Positions 34,397-43,573 of a stretch of 64,000 nt of DNA are shown one piece after another. A program made the translations under genes and the position numbers. Source of the stretch: Streptomyces bungoensis (GTDB lineage Bacteria; Actinomycetota; Actinomycetes; Streptomycetales; Streptomycetaceae). The first letter of the stretch is position 1. Each line of letters starts with the position of its first letter. Where the stretch lies: the NCBI RefSeq assembly GCF_001514215.1, contig NZ_KQ948858.1, positions 1-64,000 on the forward strand, read 5' to 3'. The notes below the pieces were generated by a model. That model was given only the letters and a program-made list of their open reading frames with translations. It searched no databases and had not been told where the DNA came from.

Positions 34397-34469
34397 CTCC
34401 CCCGACTGGACTCGAACCAGTAACCTGCCGGTTAACAGCCGGCTGCTCTGCCAATTGAGCTACGGAGGA
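34397..34469 (-). tRNA. tRNA-Asn (GTT), copy 1
   Basis: 73 nt, identical to the copy 6 bp downstream on the minus strand. A tandem duplication; the two are probably one transcript ending at the hairpin near 34284. Confidence 0.96.
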
Positions 34470-34628
34470 TCGCCTCGATTGCATCGATCGTACCTGCCTG
34501 GGTATTCGCCAGGGGGCGGGCGCTCGCTGCGACACATACATTAGCGCAAGCAGGGGGGTGCTCCGCCAATCGGTATCCCCCGGCGCCGACGCCGCACCAG
34601 AGACCTACCCAAGGGAAGGGTGGCAGCC

Positions 34629-34934
34629 ATGCGCTACCGGCTCACATTCGTCGCCGGACTGGCCCTCGGTTACGTACTCGGCACGAGGGCCGGCCGGGAA
34701 CGGTACGAACAGATCAGGAAGGCCGCTCGCCGGTTCTCGGAGAACCCGGCGGTCCGCAACACCGCCGAGACCGCCGCCCAGCAGGGCCGCCAGTACGCCG
34801 GCAAGGCCTTCCACACGGTCAGCGACAAGGTCGGCGACCGCGTCCCGGCCTCCGTCGCCCAGCGGGTGCGCTCCCTGCGCGACCGCAACATGAACGGCAC
34901 GCCCGAGGACGACTGGGGCAGCAGCAACACCTAG
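34629..34934 (+). CDS. YtxH-like small membrane-associated protein
   Basis: 101 residues; the ATG at 34629 has GGAAGGG 8 nt upstream. An N-terminal hydrophobic anchor with glycine pattern LTFVAGLALGYVLGTRAGRE is followed by a long charged helix (RYEQIRKAARRFSENPAV...). This is the YtxH-like layout: a single membrane segment and a helical tail. Function unknown; members are often stress-linked. Confidence 0.8.
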   Translation: MRYRLTFVAGLALGYVLGTRAGRERYEQIRKAARRFSENPAVRNTAETAAQQGRQYAGKAFHTVSDKVGDRVPASVAQRVRSLRDRNMNGTPEDDWGSSNT

Positions 34935-34982
34935 TCGGCACCACGGCCGAAGCCCGCGCCGCGATGCGGCAGAATTTCGGGC

Positions 34983-36437
34983 ATGGGGATAGTCGCCGGC
35001 TTGGACAGCTCACCCGATTTCACGCGCATCGTGGTCTGTGACGCGGACTCGGGTGCCGTACTGCGTCAGGGGTACGCCCCGCATCCGGTCGACGCGCCGG
35101 AGGGCAGCGGGCGGCCCAGCGACGTGGACCCGCAGGCCTGGCTGCTGTCCCTCGGCGAGGCCGCCGGGGGCGGGCTGCTGGAGGGCGTGCAGGCCATCGG
35201 CGTCTCCGCGCAGGCGAACGCGCTGATCCCGCTGGACGCGCAGGGCGGCACCGTGCGCCCGGCGCTGGTCGGCGGGGACAAGCGGGCGCAGGTCGCGGCG
35301 GCCGACCTGGTGGACGCGCTCGGCGGCCGGGAGGCCTGGGCGCAGGCCGTCGGGTCCGCGCCCCAGGCCGCCCAGCCGGTCACCAAGCTGCGCTGGCTCG
35401 CGAAGAACGAACCCGAGAACGCGCGCCGGACGGCCGTCCTGCTGCAGGCCCACGACTGGCTCGTGTGGCAGCTGCTGGGACGGCCGCTGCGCCGGACCAC
35501 CGACCGGGGCGGCGCCTCGGGCACCGGGTACTGGTCCGCGGCCACCGGCGCCTACCGGCCGGACCTGGTCGAACTGGCCCTCGGGCACCAGGCGATGCTG
35601 CCCGAGGTGATCGGCCCGTCGGACGCGGCCGGCACGACCCCGGAGGGGCTGCTGATCTCGGCCGGCACCGGGGAGACCATGGCCGCCGCGTTCGGGCTCG
35701 GGATCGGACTGGGCGACGCGGTGGTGTCGCTCGGCGCCTCGGGCTCCGTGATGGCCGTGCACCCGGAGGCGCTCACCGACCAGTCCGGGATGATCACCTC
35801 CCTCGCCGACGCCACCGGCATGCACCTGCCGGTCGTCACCACGCTGAACGCGGTGCGCGCCCTGCGCGGCACCGCCGAACTCCTCGGGGTCTCCGACCTG
35901 GAAGGCCTGTCCGACCTGGCGATGAAGTCGACGCCGGGGGCGCACGGGCTGGTGCTGCTGCCCTACCTGGAGGGCGAGCGGACCCCGCACCTGCCGCACA
36001 CCGCGGGCACGCTGGCCGGGCTGCGGCGCGAGTCGATGCGGCCGGAGCACCTGGCGCGGGCCGCGTTCGAGGGCATGCTGTGCGGGCTCGCCGACGCGCT
36101 GGACGTGCTGCGCGGACGGGGCGTGGAGGTACGCCGGATCTTCCTGCTCGGCGCGGCCGCCGAGCTGCCCGCCGTGCAGGCGGCGGCGCCCTCGCTGTTC
36201 GGCGCCCAGGTCGTCGTACCGCAGCCCGCGGACTACGCGGCGATCGGCGCGGCCCGGCAGGCCGCCTGGGCGCTGGGCGTGTCGCGGGGCACGCTCGACC
36301 CGCGCACCCCGCCGGCCTGGCAGGGCGCGGCCGCGCAGGTGCTGGAGCCGGGCGAGGAGCTGGCGGTGGGTCAGGCGGTCCGGCAGCAGTTCGTGTCGGT
36401 ACGGGAGCAGACCCATCCCGGGGCGTTCCGCCCGTGA
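34983..36437 (+). CDS. FGGY-family carbohydrate kinase
   Basis: 484 residues, ATG at 34983. The actin-like ATPase core shows VAGLDSSPDFTRIVVCDADS (phosphate 1), GVSAQANALIPLD, VGGDKRAQV, and the second domain VVSLGASGSVMAV, AFEGMLCGLADALDVL and the adenosine motif IFLLGAAAELPAVQ. It resembles xylulokinases but QSNALI-type and catalytic-Asp regions are altered: the usual GWWD/DxRA (catalytic Asp) reads VGGDKRAQ. The sugar is not certain. It stands alone between the YtxH gene and the exporter genes. Confidence 0.85.
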   Translation: MGIVAGLDSSPDFTRIVVCDADSGAVLRQGYAPHPVDAPEGSGRPSDVDPQAWLLSLGEAAGGGLLEGVQAIGVSAQANALIPLDAQGGTVRPALVGGDKRAQVAAADLVDALGGREAWAQAVGSAPQAAQPVTKLRWLAKNEPENARRTAVLLQAHDWLVWQLLGRPLRRTTDRGGASGTGYWSAATGAYRPDLVELALGHQAMLPEVIGPSDAAGTTPEGLLISAGTGETMAAAFGLGIGLGDAVVSLGASGSVMAVHPEALTDQSGMITSLADATGMHLPVVTTLNAVRALRGTAELLGVSDLEGLSDLAMKSTPGAHGLVLLPYLEGERTPHLPHTAGTLAGLRRESMRPEHLARAAFEGMLCGLADALDVLRGRGVEVRRIFLLGAAAELPAVQAAAPSLFGAQVVVPQPADYAAIGAARQAAWALGVSRGTLDPRTPPAWQGAAAQVLEPGEELAVGQAVRQQFVSVREQTHPGAFRP

Positions 36438-36569
36438 CGGGACGAACTCGTACGGTCGTAGATGCGGCGCTGTCGGGTTAATAGGTTGAGGTAACGCGGG
36501 TGGAGTGTCCGACGATAGGGGCCAAGGGCGCACCGACCGGCCCCCGTCGCCGACTTCCGAGAGACACAC

Positions 36570-38303
36570 GTGCTCATACGACTTCTCCGAACCCATCTGA
36601 GTCCCTACAAGAAACCCATCACCCTGCTGGTGCTGCTGCAGTTCCTGCAGACCTGCGCCACCCTCTACCTGCCCACGCTGAACGCCCACATCATCGACAA
36701 CGGTGTCGTCAAGGGGGACACGGGCTACATCCTGTCCTTCGGCGGCCTGATGATCGGCATCTCGCTGGCGCAGGTCGTGTGCAACATCGGTGCCGTGTAC
36801 TACGGCGCCCGGACCGCCTCCGCGCTCGGCCGGGACGTGCGCGGTGCCGTCTTCGACCGGGTGCAGTCGTTCTCCGCGCGTGAGCTTGGCCACTTCGGGG
36901 CGCCCTCGCTCATCACCCGAACGACGAACGACGTACAGCAGGTCCAGATGCTGGCCCTGATGACGTTCACCCTGATGGTGTCGGCGCCCATCATGTGCGT
37001 CGGCGGCATCGTGCTGGCGCTCGGCCTGGACGTGCCGCTGTCGGGTGTCCTCGTCGCCGTCGTGCCCGTGCTCGGCATCAGCGTGACGCTGATCGTGCGC
37101 CGGCTGCGGCCGCTGTTCCGGTCCATGCAGGTCCGGCTGGACACGGTGAACCGGGTGCTGCGCGAGCAGATCACCGGCAACCGGGTGATCCGCGCGTTCG
37201 TCCGCGACGAGTACGAGCAGGGCCGGTTCGGCAAGGCCAACGGGGAGCTGACCGACATGCAGCTGGCCACCGGCCGCATGCTGGCGCTGATGTTCCCGAT
37301 CGTCATGACGGTGGTGAACGTGTCGTCGATCGCCGTGGTCTGGTTCGGCGCGCACCGCATCGACAGCGGGGGCATGCAGATCGGTGACCTGACCGCGTTC
37401 CTCGCCTATCTGATGCAGATCGTGATGTCCGTGATGATGGCCACCTTCATGTTCATGATGGTGCCGCGCGCGGAGGTCTGCGCCGAGCGCATCCAGGAGG
37501 TCCTGGGGACCGACTCCAGCGTGGTGCCGCCGCTCGCGCCGGTCACCGAGCTGCGCCGGCACGGGCATCTGGAGATCCGGGGCGCGGGCTTCCGCTATCC
37601 GGGTGCCGAGGAGCCGGTGCTGATGGGCATCGAGCTGGTGGCCAGGCCGGGTGAGACGACCGCCGTGATCGGCTCGACCGGCAGCGGCAAGTCGACGCTG
37701 CTCGGCCTCGTCCCGCGGCTGTTCGACGCCACCGAGGGCGAGGTCCTGGTGGACGGCGTCGACGTGCGGGAGGTCGAGCCGAAGCTGCTGGCCAGGACGG
37801 TGGGGCTCGTGCCGCAGAAGCCGTACCTGTTCGCCGGGACGGTCGCGAGCAACCTGCGCTACGGCAACCCGGACGCCACCGACGAGGAGCTGTGGCACGC
37901 GCTGGAGGTGGCGCAGGCCAAGGACTTCGTCGGCGAGCTGGACGGCGGCCTGGACGCGACGATCGCGCAGGGGGGCACGAACGTCTCCGGCGGCCAGCGC
38001 CAGCGGCTCGCCATCGCCCGCACCCTGGTGCAGCGCCCGGAGATCTACCTCTTCGACGACTCCTTCTCCGCGCTCGACTACGCCACCGACGCGGCGCTGC
38101 GGACCGCCCTGTCCCAGGAGACCGCCGAGGCGACCGTCGTCATCGTCGCCCAGCGCGTGGCGACCATCCGGGACGCGGACCGGATCGTCGTGCTGGACGA
38201 GGGCCGGGTGGTCGGCACCGGCCGGCACCACGAACTGATGGCGGGCAACGAGACCTACCGGGAGATCGTGCTCTCCCAGCTCACGGAAGCGGAGGCTGCC
38301 TGA
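36570..38303 (+). CDS. ABC exporter half-transporter, degenerate ATPase site subunit
   Basis: 577 residues from a GTG. A six-helix membrane domain (residues ~15-310) is fused to an ATPase domain. Walker A GSTGSGKSTLLGL and signature NVSGGQRQRLAIA are intact, but Walker B reads YLFDDSFSALD, with Asp in place of the catalytic Glu, and the H-loop reads VIVAQRVATI, with Gln in place of His. This is the non-catalytic half of a heterodimeric exporter such as TM287/288. The partner gene overlaps the stop by TGATG. The exported compound is unknown. Confidence 0.92.
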   Translation: MLIRLLRTHLSPYKKPITLLVLLQFLQTCATLYLPTLNAHIIDNGVVKGDTGYILSFGGLMIGISLAQVVCNIGAVYYGARTASALGRDVRGAVFDRVQSFSARELGHFGAPSLITRTTNDVQQVQMLALMTFTLMVSAPIMCVGGIVLALGLDVPLSGVLVAVVPVLGISVTLIVRRLRPLFRSMQVRLDTVNRVLREQITGNRVIRAFVRDEYEQGRFGKANGELTDMQLATGRMLALMFPIVMTVVNVSSIAVVWFGAHRIDSGGMQIGDLTAFLAYLMQIVMSVMMATFMFMMVPRAEVCAERIQEVLGTDSSVVPPLAPVTELRRHGHLEIRGAGFRYPGAEEPVLMGIELVARPGETTAVIGSTGSGKSTLLGLVPRLFDATEGEVLVDGVDVREVEPKLLARTVGLVPQKPYLFAGTVASNLRYGNPDATDEELWHALEVAQAKDFVGELDGGLDATIAQGGTNVSGGQRQRLAIARTLVQRPEIYLFDDSFSALDYATDAALRTALSQETAEATVVIVAQRVATIRDADRIVVLDEGRVVGTGRHHELMAGNETYREIVLSQLTEAEAA

Positions 38304-40231
38304 TGGCCGGGCCCATGGGACGCATGATGGCCGGGGGCGGCCCGGACCAGCGCTCGATGGACTTCAAGGGCTCGGGCAAGCGGCTCGTCGCCCGGTTCAG
38401 GCCCGAACGGGTCACCATCTACGGCCTGCTGGCGTGCGTGGTCGTCAGCGTGACCCTGAACGTGATCGGCCCGAAGATCCTCGGCCGGGCCACCGACCTG
38501 GTGTTCGCCGGCATCATCGGCCGGCGGATGCCGTCCGGGGTCACCAAGGAGCAGGTGCTCGACTCGATGCGCGCGCGGGGCCAGGGCTCCGTCGCGGACA
38601 TGCTGAAGAGCACCGACTTCACCCCCGGCAAGGGCATCGACTTCGGCGCCGTCGGGAGCGTGCTGCTGCTGGCGCTCGGCACCTTCCTGGCGGCCGGGCT
38701 GCTGATGGCGGTCGCCACGCGACTGGTCAACCGGGCCGTGAACCGCACGATGTACCGGCTGCGCGAGTCCGTGCAGGGCAAGCTGTCGCGGCTGCCGCTG
38801 TCGTACTTCGACCAGCGCCAGCGCGGCGAGGTGCTCTCCCGGGCCACCAACGACATCGACAACATCGGGCAGACGCTGCAGCAGTCGATGGGGCAGCTGA
38901 TCAACTCGGTGCTGACCATCGTCGGCGTGCTCGTCATGATGTTCTACGTCTCCTGGATCCTGGCGCTGGTCGCCCTGGTGACGGTGCCGCTGTCGTTCGT
39001 CGTCGCCACCCGGGTCGGCAAGCGGTCGCAGCCGCACTTCGTGCAGCAGTGGCGCTCCACCGGCATGCTGAACGCGCACGTCGAGGAGATGTACACCGGG
39101 CACACGCTGGTGAAGGTGTTCGGCCGGCAGGAGGAGTCGGCGCGGCAGTTCGCCGAGCAGAACGAGGCGCTGTACCAGGCCGGGTTCAAGGCGCAGTTCA
39201 ACAGCGGCGTCATGCAGCCGCTGATGATGTTCGTGTCCAACCTCAACTACGTGCTGGTGGCGGTCGTCGGCGGTCTGCGGGTCGCCTCGGGCGCGCTGTC
39301 CATCGGTGACGTGCAGGCCTTCATCCAGTACTCGCGGCAGTTCTCGATGCCGCTGACGCAGGTGGCGTCGATGGCGAACCTGGTGCAGTCCGGTGTCGCC
39401 TCGGCCGAGCGGATCTTCGAACTCCTGGACGCGGAGGAGCAGGAGGCGGATCCGGTGCCGGGCGAGCGGCCCGCGGAGCTGCGCGGACGGGTGCGGCTGG
39501 AGCACGTGTCGTTCCGGTACGACCCCGACAAGCCGCTGATCGAGGACCTGTCGCTGACCGTGGAGCCCGGGCAGACCGTGGCCATCGTCGGCCCGACCGG
39601 CGCGGGCAAGACCACGCTGGTCAACCTGCTGATGCGGTTCTACGACGTCTCGGGCGGGCGGATCACGCTCGACGGCGTGGACGTCCGGAGCATGTCCCGG
39701 GACGACCTGCGCTCGGGCATCGGCATGGTGCTCCAGGACACCTGGCTGTTCGGCGGCACCATCGCGGACAACATCGCCTACGGCGCCTCGCGCGAGGTGA
39801 CGCGGGGCGAGATCGAGGAGGCGGCGCGGGCGGCCCACGCGGACCGGTTCGTCCGCACCCTGCCCGACGGCTACGACACCGTGATCGACGACGAGGGGTC
39901 GGGGGTCAGCGCCGGCGAGAAGCAGCTCATCACCATCGCGCGGGCGTTCCTGTCCGACCCGGTGATCCTGGTGCTGGACGAGGCGACGAGTTCCGTGGAC
40001 ACCCGGACCGAGGTGCTGATCCAGAAGGCGATGGCCAAACTGGCCTCGGGGCGGACCTCGTTCGTCATCGCGCACCGGCTGTCGACGATCCGGGACGCGG
40101 ACACCATCCTGGTGATGGAGAACGGGTCCATCGTCGAACAGGGCGCGCACGCCGAGCTGCTGGCGGCGGACGGGGCGTACGCGCGGCTGTACAAGGCGCA
40201 GTTCGCGCAGGCGGTGGCCGAGGTCGACTGA
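38303..40231 (+). CDS. ABC exporter half-transporter, catalytic subunit
   Basis: 642 residues; ATG at 38303 overlaps the upstream stop (TGATG). The membrane domain contains an unusual ~60-residue insert after the first helix (residues ~70-115, including RRMPSGVTKEQVLDSMRARG), likely extracellular. The ATPase domain has Walker A GPTGAGKTTLVN, canonical Walker B VILVLDEATSSVD with Glu, and H-loop SFVIAHRLSTI, but the signature is altered to GVSAGEKQ. With the partner this leaves one working site made of this Walker pair and the partner's LSGGQ-like signature. Confidence 0.92.
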   Translation: MAGPMGRMMAGGGPDQRSMDFKGSGKRLVARFRPERVTIYGLLACVVVSVTLNVIGPKILGRATDLVFAGIIGRRMPSGVTKEQVLDSMRARGQGSVADMLKSTDFTPGKGIDFGAVGSVLLLALGTFLAAGLLMAVATRLVNRAVNRTMYRLRESVQGKLSRLPLSYFDQRQRGEVLSRATNDIDNIGQTLQQSMGQLINSVLTIVGVLVMMFYVSWILALVALVTVPLSFVVATRVGKRSQPHFVQQWRSTGMLNAHVEEMYTGHTLVKVFGRQEESARQFAEQNEALYQAGFKAQFNSGVMQPLMMFVSNLNYVLVAVVGGLRVASGALSIGDVQAFIQYSRQFSMPLTQVASMANLVQSGVASAERIFELLDAEEQEADPVPGERPAELRGRVRLEHVSFRYDPDKPLIEDLSLTVEPGQTVAIVGPTGAGKTTLVNLLMRFYDVSGGRITLDGVDVRSMSRDDLRSGIGMVLQDTWLFGGTIADNIAYGASREVTRGEIEEAARAAHADRFVRTLPDGYDTVIDDEGSGVSAGEKQLITIARAFLSDPVILVLDEATSSVDTRTEVLIQKAMAKLASGRTSFVIAHRLSTIRDADTILVMENGSIVEQGAHAELLAADGAYARLYKAQFAQAVAEVD

Positions 40232-40241
40232 GCCCGGTGAC

Positions 40242-40267
40242 GGGCCGCTCACCCGGGTGAGCGGCCC
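40242..40267. terminator. Bidirectional terminator between exporter and sigma-factor genes
   Basis: A perfect 26-bp palindrome, GGGCCGCTCACCC against GGGTGAGCGGCCC, placed between two convergent genes (stops at 40231 and 40270). Confidence 0.8.
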
Positions 40268-40269
40268 CG

Positions 40270-41367
40270 TCAGTCGAGGTAGCCCCGCAGCTGGTCGGCG
40301 AAGGCGTGGTCCCGGAGCTTGTTCAGCGTCTTGGACTCGATCTGCCGTATCCGCTCCCGGGTCACCCCGAACAGCCGGCCGATCTCCTCCAGGGTGCGGG
40401 GGCGGCCGTCCATCAGGCCGTAGCGGAGCTGGACGACCTTCCGCTCGCGCTCGCCGAGGGTGGAGAGCACCGCCTCCAGGTGCTCGCGCAGCAGCAGGAA
40501 GGCGGCGGACTCGACGGGGCTGGCGGCGTCGCCGTCCTCGATGAGGTCGCCGAGCGCCACGTCCTCCTCCTCGCCGACCGGGGCGTGCAGGGACACCGGT
40601 TCCTGCGCGAGCCGCAGTACCTCGGAGACCCGCTCGGGCGGCAGGTCGAGGTGGGCGGCGACCTCCTCGGGCGTCGGCTCGTAGCCCCGTTCCTGCAGCA
40701 TCCGCCGCTGCACCCGGACGACCCGGTTGATCAGCTCGACGACGTGCACGGGGACGCGGATGGTGCGGGCCTGGTCGGCGAGCGCCCGGGACATGGCCTG
40801 CCGGATCCACCAGGTGGCGTAGGTCGAGAACTTGTAGCCGCGGGCGTAGTCGAACTTCTCGACGGCCCGGATCAGCCCGAGGTTGCCCTCCTGCACCAGG
40901 TCGAGCATGGTCAGCCCGCGCCCGACGTACCGTTTGGCCACGGACACCACGAGCCGCAGGTTGGCCTCGATGAGGCGGCGTTTGGCCATCCGGCCCTGGA
41001 CGACGAGCCGGTCCAGGTCGAGCGCCAGCTCACTGTCGAGGTCGGGGGTGCTGCCCAGTTTCTCCTCGGCGAACAGCCCGGCCTCGACCCGGCGGGCGAG
41101 TTCGACCTCCTCGGCGGCGGTGAGCAGCGGGACCCGGCCGATCTCGCGCAGGTACTGGCGGAACAGGTCGGAGGAGGGGCCGCCGGTCTCCGCCCGGACG
41201 GCGACCGGCGGAAGGGGCTCGTCGGGCTCCTCCGTCAGCGCCTCGGCGGGCGGCTCGCCCGGTTCGGCGGCCGAGTCCGGGTGGTGGGGGGCGCGGCCCT
41301 GCGGCGGGACGGCCGCGCCGGCGGGACTGGTGCTGCTGTCGGTCTGGACGAGGGTCTGGATCTGCAC
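40270..41367 (-). CDS. hrdA: RNA polymerase sigma factor, RpoD-like (HrdA)
   Basis: 365 residues from a GTG with GGAGG 8 nt upstream. Regions 1.2 (DLFRQYLREIGRVPLLTAAE), 2 (RLVVSVAKRYVGRG, DLVQEGNLGLIRAVEKFDY, FSTYATWWIRQAMSRAL), 3 (IRVPVHVVELINRV) and 4 (LEEIGRLFGVTRERIRQIE) are complete; a long acidic region 1.1 is missing. The group 1/2 sigma-70 sequence and its place near dnaG fit HrdA, one of the non-essential principal-like sigma factors of Streptomyces. The gene name rests on context as well as length. Confidence 0.9.
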   Translation of the reverse strand: MQIQTLVQTDSSTSPAGAAVPPQGRAPHHPDSAAEPGEPPAEALTEEPDEPLPPVAVRAETGGPSSDLFRQYLREIGRVPLLTAAEEVELARRVEAGLFAEEKLGSTPDLDSELALDLDRLVVQGRMAKRRLIEANLRLVVSVAKRYVGRGLTMLDLVQEGNLGLIRAVEKFDYARGYKFSTYATWWIRQAMSRALADQARTIRVPVHVVELINRVVRVQRRMLQERGYEPTPEEVAAHLDLPPERVSEVLRLAQEPVSLHAPVGEEEDVALGDLIEDGDAASPVESAAFLLLREHLEAVLSTLGERERKVVQLRYGLMDGRPRTLEEIGRLFGVTRERIRQIESKTLNKLRDHAFADQLRGYLD

Positions 41368-41618
41368 GGGGGCGACCTCCAGGATGATCGCTGCTCCGGA
41401 AGAGCGGCAGCGGTACGTCGGGAGCGGAGAGTCGACGGCCTGCGCTCCGGGGGATCGGGCACCGCCCCCAGTGTGGGGTAAGACACATCGCCGCCACGAG
41501 GGGCGTGCGGTGACTTTTTGCGTCCGGTCCGTGACCGCCTGGATACCCAGCTCGCCGGATCATCCGGCCGGCATATGCGACCCCACTGAGGTGAGCCGGT
41601 GATCGGCACCAGCCTTCC

Positions 41619-43535
41619 TCAGAGCGCTTCCGCCCCCCGCACCCGGAGCGTCTGGTCGTACTGCTGGAGGATCCACATCTCGTTCTGCACCGCGGCCAGT
41701 TGAGCGGGGTCGCCGCCGGTGGAGAGGCGGGTCAGCTGGGACTGGATGTCGCGGATGCGGCGCTCGACCGCGCGGCGGCGGATCTGCACCAGGACCGTGC
41801 CGGCGTAGGTCTCGTCCACCGTACGGCGCAGGATCGGCTCGACCGCGAGTTCGGTGACCATCGCGCGGACGGTGTCGTCGGGCGCGGCCTCGCGGACCCG
41901 GACCAGGTACTCCTGCGGGTCCGGCACGCCGTACTCGGCGCCGCCCGCCTCCGCGATCGCCTGGCGCACGGCGGCGTAGGGCGGGGCGGTGAACTCGTCC
42001 ACGCCGTACGCGTCGAAGGCCGGGGAGACCAGCTCGGGACGCTGCAGGGCGAGTTTGAGCAGTTCGCGCTCGGCGGCGTACACCGGGTTGCGCAGGGTGA
42101 GCGCCGGGCCGGACGGAGCGGCCGGGCGCGGGCCCGCCTCCCACTGCTGCTGGGGCCCGCGGGACCGCTCCTGCGGGCCGCCGCCGCCCCGCCCGCCGCG
42201 GTCGCGCGCCCAGCGGGCCAGCTGGGCGACCCGCCGGACCACGAACTGGGTGTCGAGGATGCCGAGCATCCCGGCCAGCTCCACGGCGACCTCGTGCTGC
42301 GCGCCGCTGTTCTTGATGCGGGCGACGATCGGCGCCGCCTCGTCCAGGGCGGCGGCGCGGCCGGCCGGGGTGTCCAGGTCGTAGCGGCTCACGACCTGGC
42401 GGAGCGCGAACTCGAACAGCGGGGTGCGGGGCTCGACCAGGTCGGCGACCGCCTCGTCGCCCTTGGCCAGGCGCAGGTCGCACGGGTCCATGCCGTCGGG
42501 CGCGATCGCGATGTACGTCTCGGCGGCGAACTTCTGGTCGTCCTCGAAGGCGCGCAGGGCCGCCTTCTGGCCGGCCGCGTCACCGTCGAAGGTGAAGATC
42601 ACCCGGGCCGAGCCGTTGTCCATCAGCAGCCGGCGCAGGATCTTGATGTGGTCGCCGCCGAAGGCCGTGCCGCAGGTGGCGATGGCCGTGGTGACCCCGG
42701 CGAGGTGGCAGGCCATGACGTCGGTGTAGCCCTCGACGACGACGGCCCGGCTGGACTTGGCGATGTGCTGCTTGGCCAGGTCGATGCCGTACAGCACCTG
42801 GCTCTTCTTGTAGATCGCCGTCTCGGGCGTGTTCAGGTACTTCGGGCCGTTGTCCGCCTCGTACAGCTTGCGGGCGCCGAAGCCGACGACCTCGCCGCCG
42901 ATGTCCCGGATGGGCCACATCAGCCGCCCCCGGAACCGGTCGATCGGGCCCCGGCGGCCCTCCTGGGCGAGGCCGGACAGGATCAGCTCCTTGTCGCTGA
43001 AGCCCTTGCCGCGCAGGTAGCGGGTGAGGTGGTCCCAGCCCTGCGGGCTGTAGCCCACGCCGAAGTGCACGGCGGCCGCCTGGTCGAAACCGCGCCCGGC
43101 GAGGAAGACCCGGCCGGTCTCGGCCTCGGGGCTGGTGGCGAGCTGCTCCGCGTACCACTCGGCGGCGATCTTGTGCGCCTCGACCAGGCGGATGCGCTCG
43201 CCTCGCTGGTGGGCGGGGTTGTACCCGCCCTCCTCGTAGCGCAGCGTGATGCCGGCCTGGGCGGCCAGGCGCTCGACCGCCTCCGAGAAGGAGAGGTGGT
43301 CGATCTTCATCACGAACGTGAGGGTGTCGCCGCCCTCCTGGCAGCCGAAGCAGTGGAAGAGTCCCTTGCTCGGGCTGACCTGGAAGGACGGCGACTTCTC
43401 GTCGTGGAAGGGGCACAGGCCCTTGAGGTTGCCGCCCCCGGCGTTGCGCAGCTGGAGGTACTCCGAGACGACGGCGTCGATCGGGACCGCGTCCCGTACC
43501 GCCTTCACGTCCTCGTCGTTGATCCGTCCTGCCAC
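41619..43535 (-). CDS. dnaG: DNA primase DnaG
   Basis: 638 residues from the GTG at 43535. Zinc-binding CHC2 motif at residues ~40-65 (GLCPFHDEKSPSF, HCFGCQEGG), RNA polymerase basic region (FRGRLMWPI), and TOPRIM domain with VVVEGYTDVMA (Glu) and FDGDAAGQKAA (DxD). The C-terminal ~170 residues (VREAAPDDTV..., LSTGGDPAQLAAVQNEMWIL) are the helicase-interacting part. It makes RNA primers at the replication fork. The flavoprotein and dgt genes lie upstream in the same direction. Confidence 0.97.
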   Translation of the reverse strand: MAGRINDEDVKAVRDAVPIDAVVSEYLQLRNAGGGNLKGLCPFHDEKSPSFQVSPSKGLFHCFGCQEGGDTLTFVMKIDHLSFSEAVERLAAQAGITLRYEEGGYNPAHQRGERIRLVEAHKIAAEWYAEQLATSPEAETGRVFLAGRGFDQAAAVHFGVGYSPQGWDHLTRYLRGKGFSDKELILSGLAQEGRRGPIDRFRGRLMWPIRDIGGEVVGFGARKLYEADNGPKYLNTPETAIYKKSQVLYGIDLAKQHIAKSSRAVVVEGYTDVMACHLAGVTTAIATCGTAFGGDHIKILRRLLMDNGSARVIFTFDGDAAGQKAALRAFEDDQKFAAETYIAIAPDGMDPCDLRLAKGDEAVADLVEPRTPLFEFALRQVVSRYDLDTPAGRAAALDEAAPIVARIKNSGAQHEVAVELAGMLGILDTQFVVRRVAQLARWARDRGGRGGGGPQERSRGPQQQWEAGPRPAAPSGPALTLRNPVYAAERELLKLALQRPELVSPAFDAYGVDEFTAPPYAAVRQAIAEAGGAEYGVPDPQEYLVRVREAAPDDTVRAMVTELAVEPILRRTVDETYAGTVLVQIRRRAVERRIRDIQSQLTRLSTGGDPAQLAAVQNEMWILQQYDQTLRVRGAEAL

Positions 43536-43573
43536 GTGGTGATTCTACGGGGCCGGACCGACAGTCCCGGGGT

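Noticed and set aside
34066..34469. tRNA genes as integration (att) sites
   Set aside because: All three tRNAs are complete and no partial 3' copies, integrase or island genes lie next to them.
36481..36520. Possible promoter TTGAGG ... CGATAG before the exporter genes
   Set aside because: Spacing of about 19 nt and a weak -10 leave no more than chance similarity.
35010..38231. Long minus-strand open frame opposite the FGGY kinase and exporter genes
   Set aside because: Composition is that of an antisense shadow (His/Arg/Gln runs) and the plus-strand genes are certain.
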